Positions 46,289-58,054 of a stretch of 64,000 bases of DNA are shown in pieces; the first letter of the stretch is position 1, and every line of letters begins with the position of its first letter. The stretch is taken from the NCBI GenBank assembly GCA_023313575.1, contig JAJTTP010000002.1, positions 1,488,001 through 1,552,000 of the forward strand, written 5' to 3'. Below the pieces are notes generated by a model that searched no databases, was not told where the DNA came from, and saw nothing but the letters and a program-made list of their open reading frames with translations. A program made the position numbers and the translations under genes. This DNA is from Eutypella sp. D-1 (taxonomy: Eukaryota > Ascomycota > Sordariomycetes > Xylariales > Diatrypaceae).

Positions 46289-48134
46289 TCAGTGATCGAT
46301 GGTAGCCGGTATGGAGGGATGGCCAGCATTGCCTCCGCCGCCACCGCTGGTAGCGTTCTTCTTCTTTTCCTTCTTGGCCCACCTGAGTCCGCACGCATTG
46401 CAGAGCGTCTTGGGACCACTGGGACCTTTTCTCCACTCAGGAGAGTCAAGTGTACCTATAATCATAAATCAGCATCCCAACCCCAACATGCCATGGGAAT
46501 CCATCTGATAGTGATAGCCCAAAGGTGGAGACGTATATAGGGCACATACCACAATCAGTACACACGTATTCCTCTGCGACCTTGAGTTTCTTCTTCTTCT
46601 CGCCGGTTCGAGGGTCTCTGTCGATTGGAATGGCGATACCCGCATCCCCCTTAATGAGTATCGGGCTCGAGTTTCCAGTAGTAATACCGCGACTTCTTTC
46701 CCCCTCTAAGTACCTCAGGCCGGTGAGCATTTCGATGGTATCTGTGTGAGACGTGGCTTCGTATCTGGCCATCTTGTCCCTGATGGAATCTGGTCGGCTG
46801 CCGGCCGTAACGCCTTCAAGGTTTTCCCTAGTAAGCGCGATATTGAGGGGCGTGAGTCTCTCCGGAGGCGGCATCGACTGTGCATTCATAGCTTGCTGAA
46901 CGTGATGTCCGTACACGCTGGTGCTCCCCGGATTCGACGTGACGGTAGTGTCGTTTTCTGACGGCGCTATGTCAGATCGATTCTCCTGGCCAGCCAGCCA
47001 ACTCTGCTGCGAGGCCTCTTCCTCTTCTTCCTCCCTCCGTAGCTCCGCAATCCGTCGCCGCAGCCTCTCATTCTCGATCTTGTGCTCTAGGAAGGAGTCG
47101 AGGAGTGAGGCGTTCTTAGTGGGATATGGCCGAGACATCATGAAGACGGCTTCGCAGAAGGGGGTTTGGTTCTCTGGTTTCGGAGCAAATTGAGCACCGC
47201 CCATGTGAGGATGCCCGACGGATTCGAAAATAGCGTAGTTGCCATCCTTTTTCCTGAGGCGGTAGAACATGCGAAGCGGGTTCCCTGAGGATATCGACTC
47301 ATTCATTTCAGACGTGAACGTACCGACGTCGTCGGGGTGGATGAGTTCCTTGAGGAAGCGGTCGATCAAGTCTTCAGAATCATGACCAGTCAAATTATTC
47401 ACACTCGGCGAGACATATCTTATTTTTCCTCGGACGTCAAGAATTTGGAGGAAGTCCTTAATCTCCTCGACAACCTTTGCAGGCCAGTTCCTTCTCTTAG
47501 TGAACTCAGTCAAAGTACTCCCCCCACTGGCATTAGGTTGCGCAGGGGGCACGAAGCCTGTATTGGTAGATCCGGAATGGTCAGCGGGGTTCGCATCAAG
47601 GTTAGTCGAAAAGGCGTTGTTGTCGTTTGTTGATAGAGAGGGTTGAGAAATCGGCGTTTCTGGTACTAGTGGTGGCTGCATCTGTTGTTCCATTTGGGAC
47701 ATGTCACCAAGACCATCAAGATTCATGGGCATATTGTCGAAATCGGCAAACATAGAGTTGTCATACAACGAGAGCATCTCATTTTGACCCTCCGTTGTCA
47801 TCTGATAAAATCGAGTGGTTAGCTTTTGGAGGCACTCCTTGGCTCCTTAACTACCTGGCAAGCTGACCCATCAGGTGGATAGGAAGAGTGATGAGTGACT
47901 TCAGTGCCGCTAACGATGACGACAAAGAGTAATGCGGTGAGAAGCAGTGAGCCGCGTCGATGTACGGTCGAGTCGAGGATTGTGTCGAGTTTTCATATGA
48001 CAAACAATATCGGGACATTGTATTCAGAGAATGGACAGGGCAAAACATACCGGGAGCTGATTCAAGTTTCCCGGAGCAGAGAAGCTGAAGATATTGGAAC
48101 CACCTTGTGGTGGTGGCATGCCGTGGCCGTCCAT
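46289..48134 (-). CDS. wc-2: White collar 2-type PAS/GATA zinc-finger protein
   Basis: 500 residues from exons 48134-48051, 47801-46550 and 46455-46289. The first exon gives [23 protein letters not shown], typical of WC-2 N-termini. A PAS domain follows (about residues 135-250: [54 protein letters not shown], in part). A coiled coil with Glu runs lies near residue 290. The GATA finger at the C-terminus is CTDC-X18-CNAC, interrupted by the last intron right after CTDC, with the basic tail [10 protein letters not shown]-2 pairs with the blue-light receptor WC-1 to form the White Collar Complex, which activates light-responsive and clock genes (established for Neurospora). No WC-1 is in the window. 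Divergent from RAD50 across 2.7 kb. Confidence 0.95.
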
Positions 48135-50804
48135 GGCTCGCTGCCGCTACATAAAACCCCCCCGGCAAGGTGGTAAGGTATTATGTAGGTACCTAAGTAT
48201 CTTGAATACGACACACACAGAGGGTGTCCCCAGAGACACCCGTTGATGGGTTCAGGCAATTAACAGTAATCAATAGCGAGCGCCGTAGCGACTGGGCTAC
48301 TGGGCTACTGGGCTACTACTGCGGCTGCCAACTCTAATCTTTTTTCAGTCTGAATAGAGAAACGGAATGGTTTCAGCTTAGGTTTTCAGTCGTCTCAAGT
48401 GACGTCGTTAAGGGACCTCGGGCGTAATTGGTAGGATTGGTAGGATATCAGGACAGTGAGTGAGATAGTGAGAACGGCGGAGTAGTAGGTAATCCTCCTC
48501 ATATATGCGCCAACTTGAGCGCATAGAATTCACTATAGATGCAGACGTTGTTATGTTTTGATCAGGTCCAGTCACGGGGAGTGAAAAGTCAAGTTATAAC
48601 TACCCGATGGAGAGCACTCGTGACATATCAGCCTTGTACCATGTCAGTATCAGATAAGCGGGAAGTCGCATATGTTTGAGATGTAATTATTAGGATAAGA
48701 GATTCACTTGAGACTCAGGCCTAAATAAATAAAATGATGGGATATGGTGGTAAGTTATTATAACTAATATTCGTCGGTTGGTGGGGTTAATTTCGAGATG
48801 GGGAAGACTTTGAAGTCAAGAGGGAATTGTGAAATATGGTGATAATTCTAGAGACAATTTAGAAGCAAATGGGGTTGGACGGGATGGGATTTCTAAAATG
48901 GATAGCCAATATTAGGTCCAAGTAAGTATGGATTCTTCTTTTCTCGATACTTGATAAGTCGATACTAACCTGACTTGTAAAGTAAAGAAGTGGGGGGTTT
49001 TTTTTTGGGGGGGGGGGCGATCTTGGAGTGAGTGTGAGTGAGAGAGAGATAGAGCCCGGAGCAGAAGAAGCGAGCTGCGCTAATCTGGTTAACTTGACTA
49101 ACAGATAGTGCACTGTTAATAAGGGAGGTGCGAGGGGCATGGATTGGGGGGGATGGGGAGGAGCCCTGGCTGTCTAGCGAGTGAAGTGAAGAAGTACGGA
49201 GTACAGAAAGTACAGAAACGACATACAAATCATACCTATATACATTGATATATACCAAAGTTTAGTTGGCCGAGTTAAGTATTCCTCTCCAAACGTGTAA
49301 CATAGAGGTACTTGACATAAGTAGTAGTGTGGTGGTATTTGATCAACCTAGGTCTTGATTTACAGCTAAGCACAGAAGAAATCTATATGTACAATTTGCT
49401 TAGCAGCCAATCTACTACATAAGATCCGTACAACCATGAATACTGGGCGGTCAACTGTAGAAGTACGGGCTCGGGGTCCGGAGATTTGGAGTCCCGATAA
49501 CAACTTACTCATGGACGATGAACACTGAGCCCTGAAGAGTGCCTATATTAGGTACCTAAGGTATTAAGGCTTTAAAGCAATGGTTCAGTTGAATATTGCA
49601 GCCCTAGAATGTAGTAACGAAAAAATTGTGCTGTTCGACTATCTAGTCCTCAGGTTTATCAGGTTTATCAGGGTCCTTTCTTACCTTTACATACTTATGT
49701 ACTATGTAAGTATGATTAGCAGATTCTAGGCTTTGGTTTAATGGTCGGACAAGCATGACAAGCTGGAGGGTGGCCCGGGGTTTGCCAGGTCATTGGAGCT
49801 ATTCGAGACCCTGAAAGATCTTGGAGGTTCCACTCAACCGGGTATAACTATAACCTAATGTGCTCCGCAAGAGTATTTGCAAATGGCCCGGGGCTACCTT
49901 GATGAGCACATACCTACATAGGTAATTGTAGAAAGGACGCTGGACAACATATTCATGATCTGTAGATAGTAGGTAACCTTGGAACCCTGTAATTAACTAG
50001 ATGCTGCAAGTAAGGGTCAGAGATCCGGAGGTGTTTTTGCAGGAACCAATTCTGAATTGCGGGTTAAAACCTGGAAGTGTTCCGGTTAAGGTACTTCGTT
50101 GGCTGGCAATATAATCTAGATGTCCCTGCCTGATGCGAGGTTTGCTGTAGTAACTACCTAGGTACTTGGTAACTTGTGGTATAGAACCTTATTGAGTGGG
50201 TGTGGATGCCTGAAGCCCTTCTTGGACTAGCGTGTCGCGTACCTTCAAGCGCGTTAAGCTTTAAGGTAACCATCGGATACTACAGTAGGCTACCCACCCA
50301 CCCACCCAACAACGTATGTATTATATCACGTACTAGGTCACCTGGAAGTAACAACTGCTATACTGAAAACTATTTCCTAGGTGACTGCCTGTTATGCCTA
50401 GGTGCCCAGAACGTTATCATCGCCAAATCACTTCTCACCCTTTTTACTTTTTTCCCCTAACTCTTTCCCTCTTTTCCTCTTTCCCCCTTTCTCTGCCACA
50501 GCCCAACTAATACTACCATAAAGTTACCATAAACTTGGAATCTGCGGATACAGAACTACGAAAAATCACCGTGTTGACCTATTGGCCCACACCATACCTT
50601 CCCCTCCCTTCTTCCCTCTTCTCCCCGCCACCACACTCGATTAACCATCGAATACGAATTGGCAAAGGAACAGTCAGGCGGAAAGAATAGACCATCCAGT
50701 TATCCTTTCACTTTTAGTGACATAGGCTGCATGACATAAAGTACACTACACACAGTCTGATAGTGCATGCGAATGCCCTTGCCGTCGTCACCGTCACCGT
50801 CACC
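48135..50804. promoter_or_regulatory. Divergent promoter region WC-2/RAD50
   Basis: 2.67 kb between divergent start codons, unusually long for two housekeeping genes. It contains a G-run at about 48999-49018 beside T-runs, and TAGGTACCTA-type palindromes at 48186, 49549 and 50156. No supported open frame. Confidence 0.45.
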
Positions 50805-53800
50805 ATGTCAAGCATTGATAAACTCCAGATCTCCGGTATCCGGAGTTTTAGTCCCTTATATCATGAGGCCATCCAATTCTTCACTCCCCTCACCTTGATC
50901 GTAGGCTACAATGGCTCCGGCAAGACCACCATTATCGAGTGTCTTAAATATGTCACCACCAGCGAGCTTCCTCCCAACAGTACCAAGGGAGGAGCCTTCA
51001 TTCACGACCCTAAACTCTGCGGCGAGAATGAGGTCGTCGCTCAGGTCAAGCTGAGATATAAGACGCCCCCAAACAACGTTCATATCATCACCCGTAGTAT
51101 TCAGCTTACCGTCAAGAAGAATACCAGGACACAAAAGACCCTCGAGGGTTCCCTCAAAACCACCACCGTCGAGGGCGAGAATACCTCCATGTCTAAGCAG
51201 AAAGCCAAACTCGATGAGCTTACCCTCAAACATCTAGGCGTACCTAAAGCCATTCTCGAGTTCGTCGTCTTCTGTCACCAAGATGAGTCCCTGTGGCCTA
51301 TGAGCGAGCCTAGCGTCCTCAAGAAACGATTCGACGAGATCTTCGAAGCCATGAAGTATACCAAGGCTATAGACAACCTGAAGGTCCTTCGCAAGAAGCA
51401 CGGCGAGAAGCTGAGAAGTCTGAAAGAAAAGGAGATTCGCGCCCGGACCGACAAGGAGCACGCCGACAAGCTCCAGGAACGTTGCCACACTTTAACTGAC
51501 GAGATCGAAGGGATGCGGGCCACTTGCGATAAGTTAAAGGAACAGATTGATGGCGCCAGGCATAATGCCAGGGAACTGCACGAGCAAGCCAATAGCTACC
51601 TGGGCATCGTCAACGAGCTGAACAACAAGGAGCAGCAGCTGAAGTATCGTCAAGATACCCTGGAAGAAACGAGGTCTAGGATGGATGAAATGACCGAATC
51701 CGACAGCTGGCTACAGGATACCCTTGCACAGTACGAAGAGCGGGTCGAAAGATTGAGGGAAGACAATCAGCAGAACATCACTCAGTATCAAGAATACAAC
51801 AAGGAGCTCGGAAATCTTCGCGAGGATTTGTCGAGTCGACTGGCAGAGCAGGGCAAACTTCGATCTGATAAAGAGAAGTATGAGCGGCAGCTAGAGTCCC
51901 GTGTCGAGCTGATCCACCAGGAGGCTCGAAAATACGGCATCAGAGGTTTCGATGGAGACCTGGATGATCAACAGATGCAAAGCTTCATGGATCGGATGCA
52001 GAAGTCTTTAGCAGACAAGAGAAAAGAACTAGAGCGTCTACAGACCGAAAATGCTGAAGACTTGGATTCCAAAAGAAGCATTGTGTCTGAGCTCGAGGGT
52101 CGTAAGGCAAGGCATGTCCAGGACCGTATCTCGGCAGTACAGCAGACCAGTACGTTAGAGAAGCGAATCTCGTCCGCACGGCAACAACTCAACGCTGTGG
52201 ATATCGATGAAGGTGCCAAGGCTGTATTAGACTCCTCTTTCAAGGATCTAGAGCTACGGCTACAAAAGGCTAGCAAGGATCTGCAAGATGCCAATCTGGA
52301 TGCAAAGATCCAAGAGGAGAACGATCAGCTACAGCAGCTGGAGAACGAAAGCAGCAGACTCGCACGCGAACTCGCAGAATCATCCAGATTAGCCGCGAGC
52401 CGTGGGGAGCTCGAGTTTCACAAGAAGAAAGTCACACAGAAGAAGCAAGAGTTAGATGCGCTGGTGGGCAGTTCTGAGGGCAATAAACTCTCGAGTATGG
52501 TCAGCGCTTCTTGGGAACCCGCCACGGTCGAGCGCCAATTTCAGGAGGCCCTGCAGGCCAAGGTCGATGCTTACGAGGACGCGAGGCGCAAGCGAGACGA
52601 AGTCGCTCAAGACCTCAAGTTGGTACAGAGTAAACTATCCACTCTTAAGGAAAAGGCCAAGAAGAGAGACGGCGACATGGAGCGGTTTAAGTCGACAGTC
52701 ATTCAAGTGCTGAAGACCAACAACAGTGACTCGCAGCCGAGCGTTGCCAGCTTACCCGAGGCCATCGCTACGCTTGAGAACGATATTTTCGAATCCAAGC
52801 AGGATATTACCCTAATGACGGAGCTAGCAAAGTACTATAAGGAGTGCAAAAAGACACTGGAACAGGAAAATAAATGCAACCTGTGTCACCACCACTTCGC
52901 CAATGTTGCCGAGAAGAAGGCGATAATTAGGAAAATCCAGGGTGTCCTGGAGGAACGTGATGAGGGGCAGGCCTTGGAAGAGATCGCAGATATGGAGAAG
53001 GAATTGGGCGAGTTAAAAGCGGTCCGCCCTGCTGCCGAAAACTATGAGCGACTACTGAAGGAGAAACCGGCCCAGGACAAGGAACTCCAAGATGTTCAGG
53101 CCGACGAGTCCAATATCCTCAGGCACCTCGAGGATATGGATGACGATGTCCGCCGCAAACAAGAGGAACGACAAGACCTAGACTCAATCAGCAAGATGGT
53201 TCGCGACATCGCAAATGCGCATCGCGAGATTGAGGACTCCACGGCCAGGGCTGATCGTCTTGCGTCCCAGCAACAATCGGGCGGCTCTATTAGGAACGGT
53301 GATGAGATCAATGAACTTCAGGAAGTGTGCAAGGAGAAGATACGAGCGGTCAGCAACCGAATCTCGAAGCTCACTAGCGATCGGCAATACTTGCGGGATC
53401 AGATAAACACCTTAGAACTAGAGCGGAGCGAGTCTAGAAACAAGATCAGTGAGGCTGCCCGACTCCTTGAGAAGAAGAAGGACCTTGAGGCTCAAGTCCA
53501 AGCGCACAAGGAGGACATGGCTTCCCAGAGGCAGACCATACAGCAAGCCGACAAGGACTTAGAGTCTATCGAGCCCCAGATCGCCCAGGCAAAGGCGATA
53601 CAAGAAGACGCCCTACAAAGAGGGCGTGCCAAGGAGAAGAAGGTCGCAGACGAGCGCGACAATCTTGCCAACTCGGTTCATCAGCTCAGGAGCTTAGAAA
53701 ATGACATCCAGGCCTATATCGACAGCGGTGGCCCCTCCCACTTAGTATCAAACGAGAAAGCCATCGATAATAAAAAGAGGGACATCTCCCGCCTCGAGAC

Positions 53801-54737
53801 TGATATCGCATCCCTGACGGCGCGCAGCAACAAGCTCAAAGATGAAATCAGCAACAGCGCAGGAAATAAAAAAAACATCATTGACAACCTCAACTACCGC
53901 AAGATACTCGCCGAGATCCAGAAGCTCGAGGAAGAAATCGAGGAGCTCGAGTCGCGCAACGCGAACGAGGACTACGACCGCCTCGAAGAGGAAGCCAGGA
54001 CCGTCGAGGCGCTCCGGGAGAGGATCACGGCCGAGCGCGCGTCATTGATAGGAACTATGAAGGCCAAGGACGATGAGCTGAACCAGAAGATCAAGGAGTG
54101 GGAGGTCCGCTACGACGGAGCGGCAGAAGAGTACCGCAAGACGCACATCGAGGTGGAGACAACACGGGCGGCGGTGGAGGACCTGGGCAAGTACGGGGAG
54201 GCGCTCAACAACGCCATCATGAAGTACCACGCGCTTAAGATGGAGGAGGTGAACCGAATCGCGGGGGAGCTGTGGCGGGAGACGTACCAGGGGACAGACA
54301 TCGACACGATCATGATCAAGTCGGACAGTGAGACAGCGACGGGCCGGCAGACATACAACTACCGGGTTTGCATGGTGAAGCAGGACACGGAGATGGACAT
54401 GCGGGGGCGGTGCTCGGCGGGACAGAAGGTGCTGGCGTCGATCATCATCCGGCTGGCGCTCGCGGAGTCGTTCGGCGTCGGGTGCGGCCTCATCGCGCTC
54501 GACGAGCCCACCACCAACCTCGACCGCGACAACATCCGCTCCCTCGCCCAGAGCCTCCACGGCATCATCGCCCAGCGCCGCGCCCAGCGCAATTTCCAGC
54601 TCATCGTTATCACCCACGACGAGGAGTTCCTCCGCCACATGCGCTGTGCCGACTTCTGCGACTACTTCTACCGCGTCAAGCGCGACGACAAGCAGAACAG
54701 CGTCATCTCTAAGGAGCTCATCTCTACCATCATGTAG
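50805..54737 (+). CDS. rad50: RAD50 double-strand-break repair ATPase
   Basis: Single-exon gene, 1310 residues, the usual RAD50 length. Starts MSSIDKLQISGIRSF; a GTG-led extension upstream is ignored because this ATG gives the family start. The Walker A motif GYNGSGKT is at residues 34-41. Two long coiled-coil arms rich in Glu, Lys, Leu and Gln flank the zinc hook CNLC (about residues 691-694), which joins two RAD50 molecules. The ABC signature CSAGQKVLASIIIRLALAESFG lies near residue 1203 and Walker B LIALDEPTTNLD near 1230. With Mre11 and Nbs1/Xrs2 it tethers and processes DNA ends and activates checkpoint kinase Tel1 in the nucleus. All functional motifs are intact. Confidence 0.97.
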   Translation: MSSIDKLQISGIRSFSPLYHEAIQFFTPLTLIVGYNGSGKTTIIECLKYVTTSELPPNSTKGGAFIHDPKLCGENEVVAQVKLRYKTPPNNVHIITRSIQLTVKKNTRTQKTLEGSLKTTTVEGENTSMSKQKAKLDELTLKHLGVPKAILEFVVFCHQDESLWPMSEPSVLKKRFDEIFEAMKYTKAIDNLKVLRKKHGEKLRSLKEKEIRARTDKEHADKLQERCHTLTDEIEGMRATCDKLKEQIDGARHNARELHEQANSYLGIVNELNNKEQQLKYRQDTLEETRSRMDEMTESDSWLQDTLAQYEERVERLREDNQQNITQYQEYNKELGNLREDLSSRLAEQGKLRSDKEKYERQLESRVELIHQEARKYGIRGFDGDLDDQQMQSFMDRMQKSLADKRKELERLQTENAEDLDSKRSIVSELEGRKARHVQDRISAVQQTSTLEKRISSARQQLNAVDIDEGAKAVLDSSFKDLELRLQKASKDLQDANLDAKIQEENDQLQQLENESSRLARELAESSRLAASRGELEFHKKKVTQKKQELDALVGSSEGNKLSSMVSASWEPATVERQFQEALQAKVDAYEDARRKRDEVAQDLKLVQSKLSTLKEKAKKRDGDMERFKSTVIQVLKTNNSDSQPSVASLPEAIATLENDIFESKQDITLMTELAKYYKECKKTLEQENKCNLCHHHFANVAEKKAIIRKIQGVLEERDEGQALEEIADMEKELGELKAVRPAAENYERLLKEKPAQDKELQDVQADESNILRHLEDMDDDVRRKQEERQDLDSISKMVRDIANAHREIEDSTARADRLASQQQSGGSIRNGDEINELQEVCKEKIRAVSNRISKLTSDRQYLRDQINTLELERSESRNKISEAARLLEKKKDLEAQVQAHKEDMASQRQTIQQADKDLESIEPQIAQAKAIQEDALQRGRAKEKKVADERDNLANSVHQLRSLENDIQAYIDSGGPSHLVSNEKAIDNKKRDISRLETDIASLTARSNKLKDEISNSAGNKKNIIDNLNYRKILAEIQKLEEEIEELESRNANEDYDRLEEEARTVEALRERITAERASLIGTMKAKDDELNQKIKEWEVRYDGAAEEYRKTHIEVETTRAAVEDLGKYGEALNNAIMKYHALKMEEVNRIAGELWRETYQGTDIDTIMIKSDSETATGRQTYNYRVCMVKQDTEMDMRGRCSAGQKVLASIIIRLALAESFGVGCGLIALDEPTTNLDRDNIRSLAQSLHGIIAQRRAQRNFQLIVITHDEEFLRHMRCADFCDYFYRVKRDDKQNSVISKELISTIM

Positions 54738-56024
54738 CGGGGAATTTCCTTACGGTTGGGTGGCCGAGAAGCAGGGAGGCCCAAGGTTCGGCTCCCATTC
54801 TATCCCTCCTAGGGCCCAGCGGTCCCGCTCGGTGTTCTATGTTCTACGATGATGTGGTGTATCTTGCGGAGCTGAATGTGTGAAGAGATAACTAGCTCAT
54901 GTGTATAGGTGGCTACACGGATTATGGATGACCTTTGTTTTTGCAGCCCAGGCGTTTATCTTCCCTTGTACAGGTTTTCAGTTTCCATGTCTGGGTGACA
55001 GTGGGTGGGTGTATCGTAGTCATGAAACCTAATGATAGCTAGGGATGATAGGGCTACGGAAATGAATTTAGGGTGGCTTCATGAGCTTTAAACGACACTC
55101 GCAATTTGACTTGAGGTTGTTTGGGTGCGCTAATTATGAGATGCTACGGGCATGGGTGTCTGACACGTACATTAACGCTTTAAAGACTTTGCCCTCACCT
55201 TGACCTACCTATGTACCTACAGGCGGTCTTCCCAGGTTAGATCGAGGAGTTAAAGAGAGACGAGCTGCGCGATGAAGAGACGTCAAAAAGGGGGTCAGTC
55301 ACTTTTATATCGTAGGAAATATGTACGCAGAAGCATGTATGTATGCGTGAGGCGAGGTGAGGCGAAGAAGCACCAATCAAAAATTCCATTCTTCCCGTTG
55401 TTGACGAAAAACCCGGCCGATCGACGCCGTCCCCTATTCATTCAATCCCAACCCCACCTCCTGGGCCCTATGTCTGTCTGTCTGTCTGTCTGTCTATCTC
55501 TGCTCAGGCAGTAGATATCGGCATTACTGTACGTCATAAAAATCTCCAACAGCTAGATAGATAGACCTGGACCCGGACCTGGCTGTTCTATCGGACTTTT
55601 GAACTAGCTGGCTGGCTGGCTGGCGCCGTGTCAGCAGCCACCTTAATGAACCAATGAATCAATCCCCCCATCAGTCCGTGATGCGTCCACGATACGCTTC
55701 GAAGGCCGCTTTGCTTTGCTCACCGGCCGAATCCGTCCGTCGGTGTCTTGCCCATGAGAGCAACTCCCCTCCTCGCCTCAGGTGGATAGACCGAATAGGA
55801 CGTGTGAAATTGTCATCCTGTTTTATCAATGTTACAAATATAAGTTTGTACGTGTGTGTGCCTTCGCCTGGAACAAATAACCGCACCACCCGGGTCCCCC
55901 CGCCTCAGCTCCCTGCACAACTGTGGGCGGGGTACGGGGAGCGCCGTAGGGCCAAGGAGGGGGACGAGGTGGGCACTTCGACGTCCGCGTTCGGGGAAGA
56001 GTCCAAGTCGCCGGGGAGCAGTTC
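54738..56024. other. Convergent 3' region RAD50/PP4 subunit
   Basis: 1.29 kb between convergent stops, holding a (TGTC)n tract (listed separately) and no supported gene. Confidence 0.4.
55471..55495. repeat. (TGTC)n tetranucleotide tract
   Basis: Six TGTC units in intergenic DNA between RAD50 and the PP4 regulatory subunit. Confidence 0.8.
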
Positions 56025-58054
56025 CTACTCCTCCCCGACATCATCCGGTACCCCTCCTCCACCTTCTTGGTCTTTCTTCTGCGCCTGCTCCTCCTTCTCC
56101 TTTACTTCCCCTCCCCCTCCCCCGGCCGCCGACTTCCCTTCCTCCACGCCGTCGCCGTCGCCGGTTCGGTCCTCCTTGAGCTTCTTGCCGGCGTTCTCGC
56201 CCTCGAGTTCGTCCGGGGCTTCGCGCTTCGGCGAGGCCTTCGCCGCTGCCACAGTGGTGTCGACGTCCATCTTATCGGCGTCGACGTCGGCATCAGCATC
56301 CCTCGGCTTCGGGGGATTCCCGTCGTCGCGACCACCGGCGACCGCCTTACGGCCGACCGCAGCCTCGACATCGATACCGCGGACGCCGTTGCCGCCGGCG
56401 CCTCCACCGGAGAACGGGGCGCCGGGCCCTGGTGCACCGGTGCCGGCGCCGGCTGCGGACGATCCCTGCGGTTGCGGCCCCATGTCCTCGGGCCCGATCT
56501 CTTCGGGTCCGCGGGCGTGCGGCTTCTCGTCGTCCGTCGCCGTCGCGCTGACGGGGATTACGGGGTCCTCGGTTGCGGCGTTGGTGTCGCCTAGAGACCC
56601 TTCGGGGGATCCGTCCGCAGTAGCGGTCGCCGAAGAAGTCGCGGGGGATGAGTCGGCTGCTGCCGCTAAGGATGGCGAGGCGCGTTGCTGCTGGTCATTA
56701 TTGGCGTTGTTGGTGTTGCCGTTGCCGAGAGAAGGACCGCCGTTCCGGGCAGCCGCCTGCTGTTGCTGCTGCTGCTGTTGTTGTTGTTGTTGCTGCTGCG
56801 GATGGTGGTGGTGGCCGGGAACGAGCTGGCTGACAGGCACGACACCGGCGCGCTGCTCCTGGCGTAAAAGCTCGCCTTGCGTCACGCCGATGCCCCGCGC
56901 ACCCATCGACGGCACGCCGTTCACGCTTATAGACACGGTCTCGATGCTGCCCATACCATTAGGGCCCTCGATGGTCTCGGTGCTCTCGGTGCGCACCTCG
57001 GGCTCGAGCTCGCCCGGCGCTCCCTGGTGGCCACTTGCGCCTCCGCCCACGCCACCGCCCCCACCTCCGCTACCTCCTTCGGAAGAGGCATCACCGGGCG
57101 TCAGCGTGCCCGCGTGCGACTGCGGCTGCGGGGACGTGCTGCTGGGCGTGTGCTGTCGGTTGGGCTGAAGCCAGGGAATCGGGGTTAGGAGGGCGCCACC
57201 CAGAGCCTCATCGCTGCCTGGTGCAGCGGCGGCGGCTGTCGATGAGGTTGCGGAGAGCACATCGGATATGCCGTTGGAGAGTACCGAGGACGAGGTCCGG
57301 TCGGGCACGGCCGGGGGCAGGGGATAGACGTTGAGGCCGGAGGTTACGTGGACGACGCGGTCGAGGGCGTGGAGGTAGGTGGGCAGGCTCCGGTAGTGGC
57401 GGCGCGGGGTCAGGACCAGCTCGGCCAGCCGCTGCACGGTGTGCGGCGGATACTTGGGGAAGTTGTTCAGCGTGGAGGTGATCTCGGTGAGCATAGCCTC
57501 GATCTGGGGGGGAAGCGTCCCGGGGGCCAGAGGCGTCGTGGTACTGGGGGCCGGCGGCGGTGGTGGCGCCGAGGTGGCCGGGGCCGGGGCCATAGGCGTG
57601 TTCTCCTTATTCGTGCCCTGGGATGAAGTCGAGCTCGGGGGACCCCCCGGGGACGATGATCCGGGCGCATTCTCTGCCGCCGAGTCGGTCTGCGTGCCTA
57701 GGCGCGGGAGCGAGGAGGGGATGATACTCGGGTTGGCTGTGGAAGAGGAGGACGGGTTCGGTAGGTTTGGTATGGGGAACTCTTCATGTGCGATCTAATG
57801 GAGGTGGTGGGTGGGTCAGCAAATTCAATGATCACTTGACGATGGCCGGGAGGGGGTCGCAAACCTTCTCGATGCGCGTGATAATCCGTGGTAATAACGC
57901 GGGCCATACGGAACTGTTTTGGGTTAAAATCATTAGAATACTTATACAAGGGAGGAAAAGGAAAGGGAAAAGGCATTGGCAATATTCACAAGTCTATTGA
58001 GCCCCCGTTTGCGAGGGTGCGCAGCATATCATCCTCATCGATGTCGATTTCCAT
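56025..58054 (-). CDS. Protein phosphatase 4 regulatory subunit 2-like (PPP4R2/Psy4)
   Basis: 635 residues from exons 58054-57990, 57913-57841 and 57794-56025. The start MEIDIDEDDMLRTLANGGS leads into WPALLPRIITRIEKVCD, then after the second intron IAHEEFPIPNLP and later YPPHTVQRLAELVLTPRRHYRSLPTYLHALDRVVHVTS, which match the PPP4R2 core. The second intron (57795-57840) is only 46 nt and starts GTCAAG. The C-terminal ~450 residues are low complexity: a His4-Pro-Gln14 run near residue 347, Gly- and Ala-rich stretches, and acidic/Lys-rich segments near the end. PP4 complexes act in DNA-damage checkpoint recovery by dephosphorylating H2A and Rad53-type targets; that role is inferred from the family. 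Confidence 0.82.
56759..56805. repeat. CAG/TTG-type tract encoding poly-Gln in the PP4 subunit
   Basis: On the minus strand a CAG/CAA run encodes about 14 consecutive Gln, preceded by four His and a Pro. It is mixed CAG/CAA, so less prone to slippage than pure CAG. Confidence 0.9.

Noticed and set aside
56685..56867. Poly-Leu plus-strand open frame
   Set aside because: Antisense of the Gln tract in the PP4 subunit.
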